Source: Nitrosomonadaceae bacterium (GTDB lineage Bacteria; Pseudomonadota; Gammaproteobacteria; Burkholderiales; Usitatibacteraceae). Taken from it: a stretch of 16,651 nt of DNA. Shown in pieces: positions 15,951 to 16,651 of the stretch. Position 1 is the stretch's first letter, and each line of letters begins with the position of its first letter. The stretch is taken from contig JAJTHU010000053.1 of the NCBI GenBank assembly GCA_021300055.1, forward strand, positions 1-16,651, written 5' to 3'. The position numbers and the translations under genes were made by a program. Under the pieces are notes generated by a model. That model was not told the DNA's origin. It did not search any database and was given only the letters and a program-made list of their open reading frames with translations.

Positions 15951-16597
15951 GCAGGGCTCCCAATAGTTGGGCCAAGCCCGGAGTTAGATGAGTCCCGCAA
16001 ACGTGCGGCACGTAGCTTCAGCAGGAACTGGATGGCGTTGATGACGTACGTCGCATATGCGACAAGCGCTAGCAGCATTTGCTGGCGCGTCGTCAACGAT
16101 CCGGAAAGTAGCGCGTAAAGGTAGGCGGTATGCAGCGCGATGACGACCATGCTGACAGCGTCTTCCCAGAAGAAAGGCTCAGCGAACAGGTACTTGTCAA
16201 AGACTACCTTTTCCCAGATCGAACCAGTCACCATGATGGCGTACAGCAGTGCCGTCTTTACGACGATGGAAATCGTCGCGGCCAGCTCTCCGGCGCCTGA
16301 GAGTAAAAATCGCAAAACAAGCGCAACGCTAACCAAGCAGGCGACAAATTGGATCGGGGCAAGAATGCCTTGAACAAGCGTCCAACGCGTTTGGTCTCTG
16401 CGCAGGCGTTGCTCGGGTGTGTAAAGAGGTGGCTTGTCGAAGGCGAGGGGTGTTAGCCGAGGGCTGACTTCCGCGTCTGCGCTGCCGGCGTCTCTCTCCG
16501 TCACCCCGGCAGATCGGGTGCGTGGCCGCGGCACAGAACCCTCGGGCCCAATCGCGTGCCATGTGGTTGGTGCCGGTGATATCCCTTGGTTCGACAC
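15947..16597 (-). CDS. bchF: 2-vinyl bacteriochlorophyllide hydratase (3-vinyl hydratase) BchF
   Basis: BchF adds water across the 3-vinyl group of (bacterio)chlorophyllide, making the 3-hydroxyethyl intermediate of bacteriochlorophyll a synthesis. The conserved core starts at LYTPEQRLRRD and continues with WTLVQGILAPIQF, SIVVKTALLYAIMVTGSIWEK, FFWEDAVSM and AYATYVINAIQFLLKLRAARL; about four membrane helices are visible. Before the core lies an extension of roughly 55 residues, Pro/Arg/Ser-rich and unlike typical BchF. The GTG at 16595-16597 has a strong GAGGAG 8 nt upstream and gives 216 residues. An in-frame ATG at 16625-16627 would give 226 residues but has only a poor site. A later GTG at 16532-16534 is also possible. 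The function is certain; the start is not. Confidence 0.93.
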   Translation of the reverse strand: MSNQGISPAPTTWHAIGPEGSVPRPRTRSAGVTERDAGSADAEVSPRLTPLAFDKPPLYTPEQRLRRDQTRWTLVQGILAPIQFVACLVSVALVLRFLLSGAGELAATISIVVKTALLYAIMVTGSIWEKVVFDKYLFAEPFFWEDAVSMVVIALHTAYLYALLSGSLTTRQQMLLALVAYATYVINAIQFLLKLRAARLRDSSNSGLGPTIGSPA

Positions 16598-16605
16598 TCG
16601 CCAGG

Positions 16606-16611
16606 CTCCTC
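16606..16611 (-). promoter_or_regulatory. Ribosome binding site supporting a GTG start for bchF
   Basis: GAGGAG on the - strand, 8 nt before the GTG at 16595-16597. It lies inside the alternative frame that begins at the ATG at 16625-16627, and is much better than anything ahead of that ATG. Confidence 0.55.
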
Positions 16612-16651
16612 GGTGTATGTAGCGCATGGGTGAAACCCCGACGACCCTTTA

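Noticed and set aside
1..16651. CRISPR array, mobile element, tRNA/rRNA, toxin-antitoxin or other novel system
   Set aside because: No regularly spaced repeats, transposase frames, terminal repeats or RNA-gene folds were seen; apart from the junction at 1288-1824 nearly all sequence is accounted for by known photosynthesis genes.

Overview
This window is the core of a photosynthesis gene cluster from an anoxygenic phototrophic purple bacterium. Two converging blocks are present. On the + strand (1-1287) the end of a puf operon is visible: the C-terminus of the reaction-centre M subunit (pufM) and a complete tetrahaem cytochrome subunit (pufC). On the - strand, thirteen kilobases of closely packed genes read from 16627 down to 1825 in the order bchF-bchN-bchB-bchH-bchL-bchM-lhaA-puhA-puhB-puhC-acsF-puhE. 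The blocks meet tail to tail across about 540 bases (1288-1824) that hold no convincing gene, with a 15-bp perfect hairpin just after pufC.

The genes work together. BchH is the porphyrin-binding subunit of Mg-chelatase. BchM methylates Mg-protoporphyrin IX. AcsF closes the fifth ring using O2. BchL, BchN and BchB form the dark-operative protochlorophyllide reductase. BchF hydrates the 3-vinyl group on the way to bacteriochlorophyll a. LhaA, PuhB, PuhC and PuhE are assembly factors for the LH1-reaction-centre complex. PuhA, PufM and PufC are reaction-centre polypeptides. The - strand genes are coupled by short overlaps: bchF/bchN, bchM/lhaA and puhB/puhC share ATGA; bchN/bchB overlap by 10 nt and bchB/bchH by 29 nt. 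The largest gap is 205 nt, before puhA.

Taxonomy can only be inferred. A PufC subunit, an O2-dependent AcsF beside puhE, and this bchFNBHLM-lhaA-puhABC-acsF-puhE order fit phototrophic Beta- or Gammaproteobacteria, with Burkholderiales a reasonable guess. Phylum-crossing transfer of such clusters is known, so the host is not proven. Carotenoid genes, bchCXYZ, bchID, bchG/P, bchO and pufBAL are not in the window and presumably lie outside it.

I see no CRISPR array, insertion sequence, tRNA, rRNA or defence system. This looks like an ordinary and intact photosynthesis cluster. The points most worth a second look are the gene-free convergent junction with its long hairpin, a cysteine cluster in BchH resembling a reported Fe-S site, an enlarged low-complexity linker in BchB, a long N-terminal extension of BchF whose best-supported start is GTG, and several start codons decided by the ribosome binding site.
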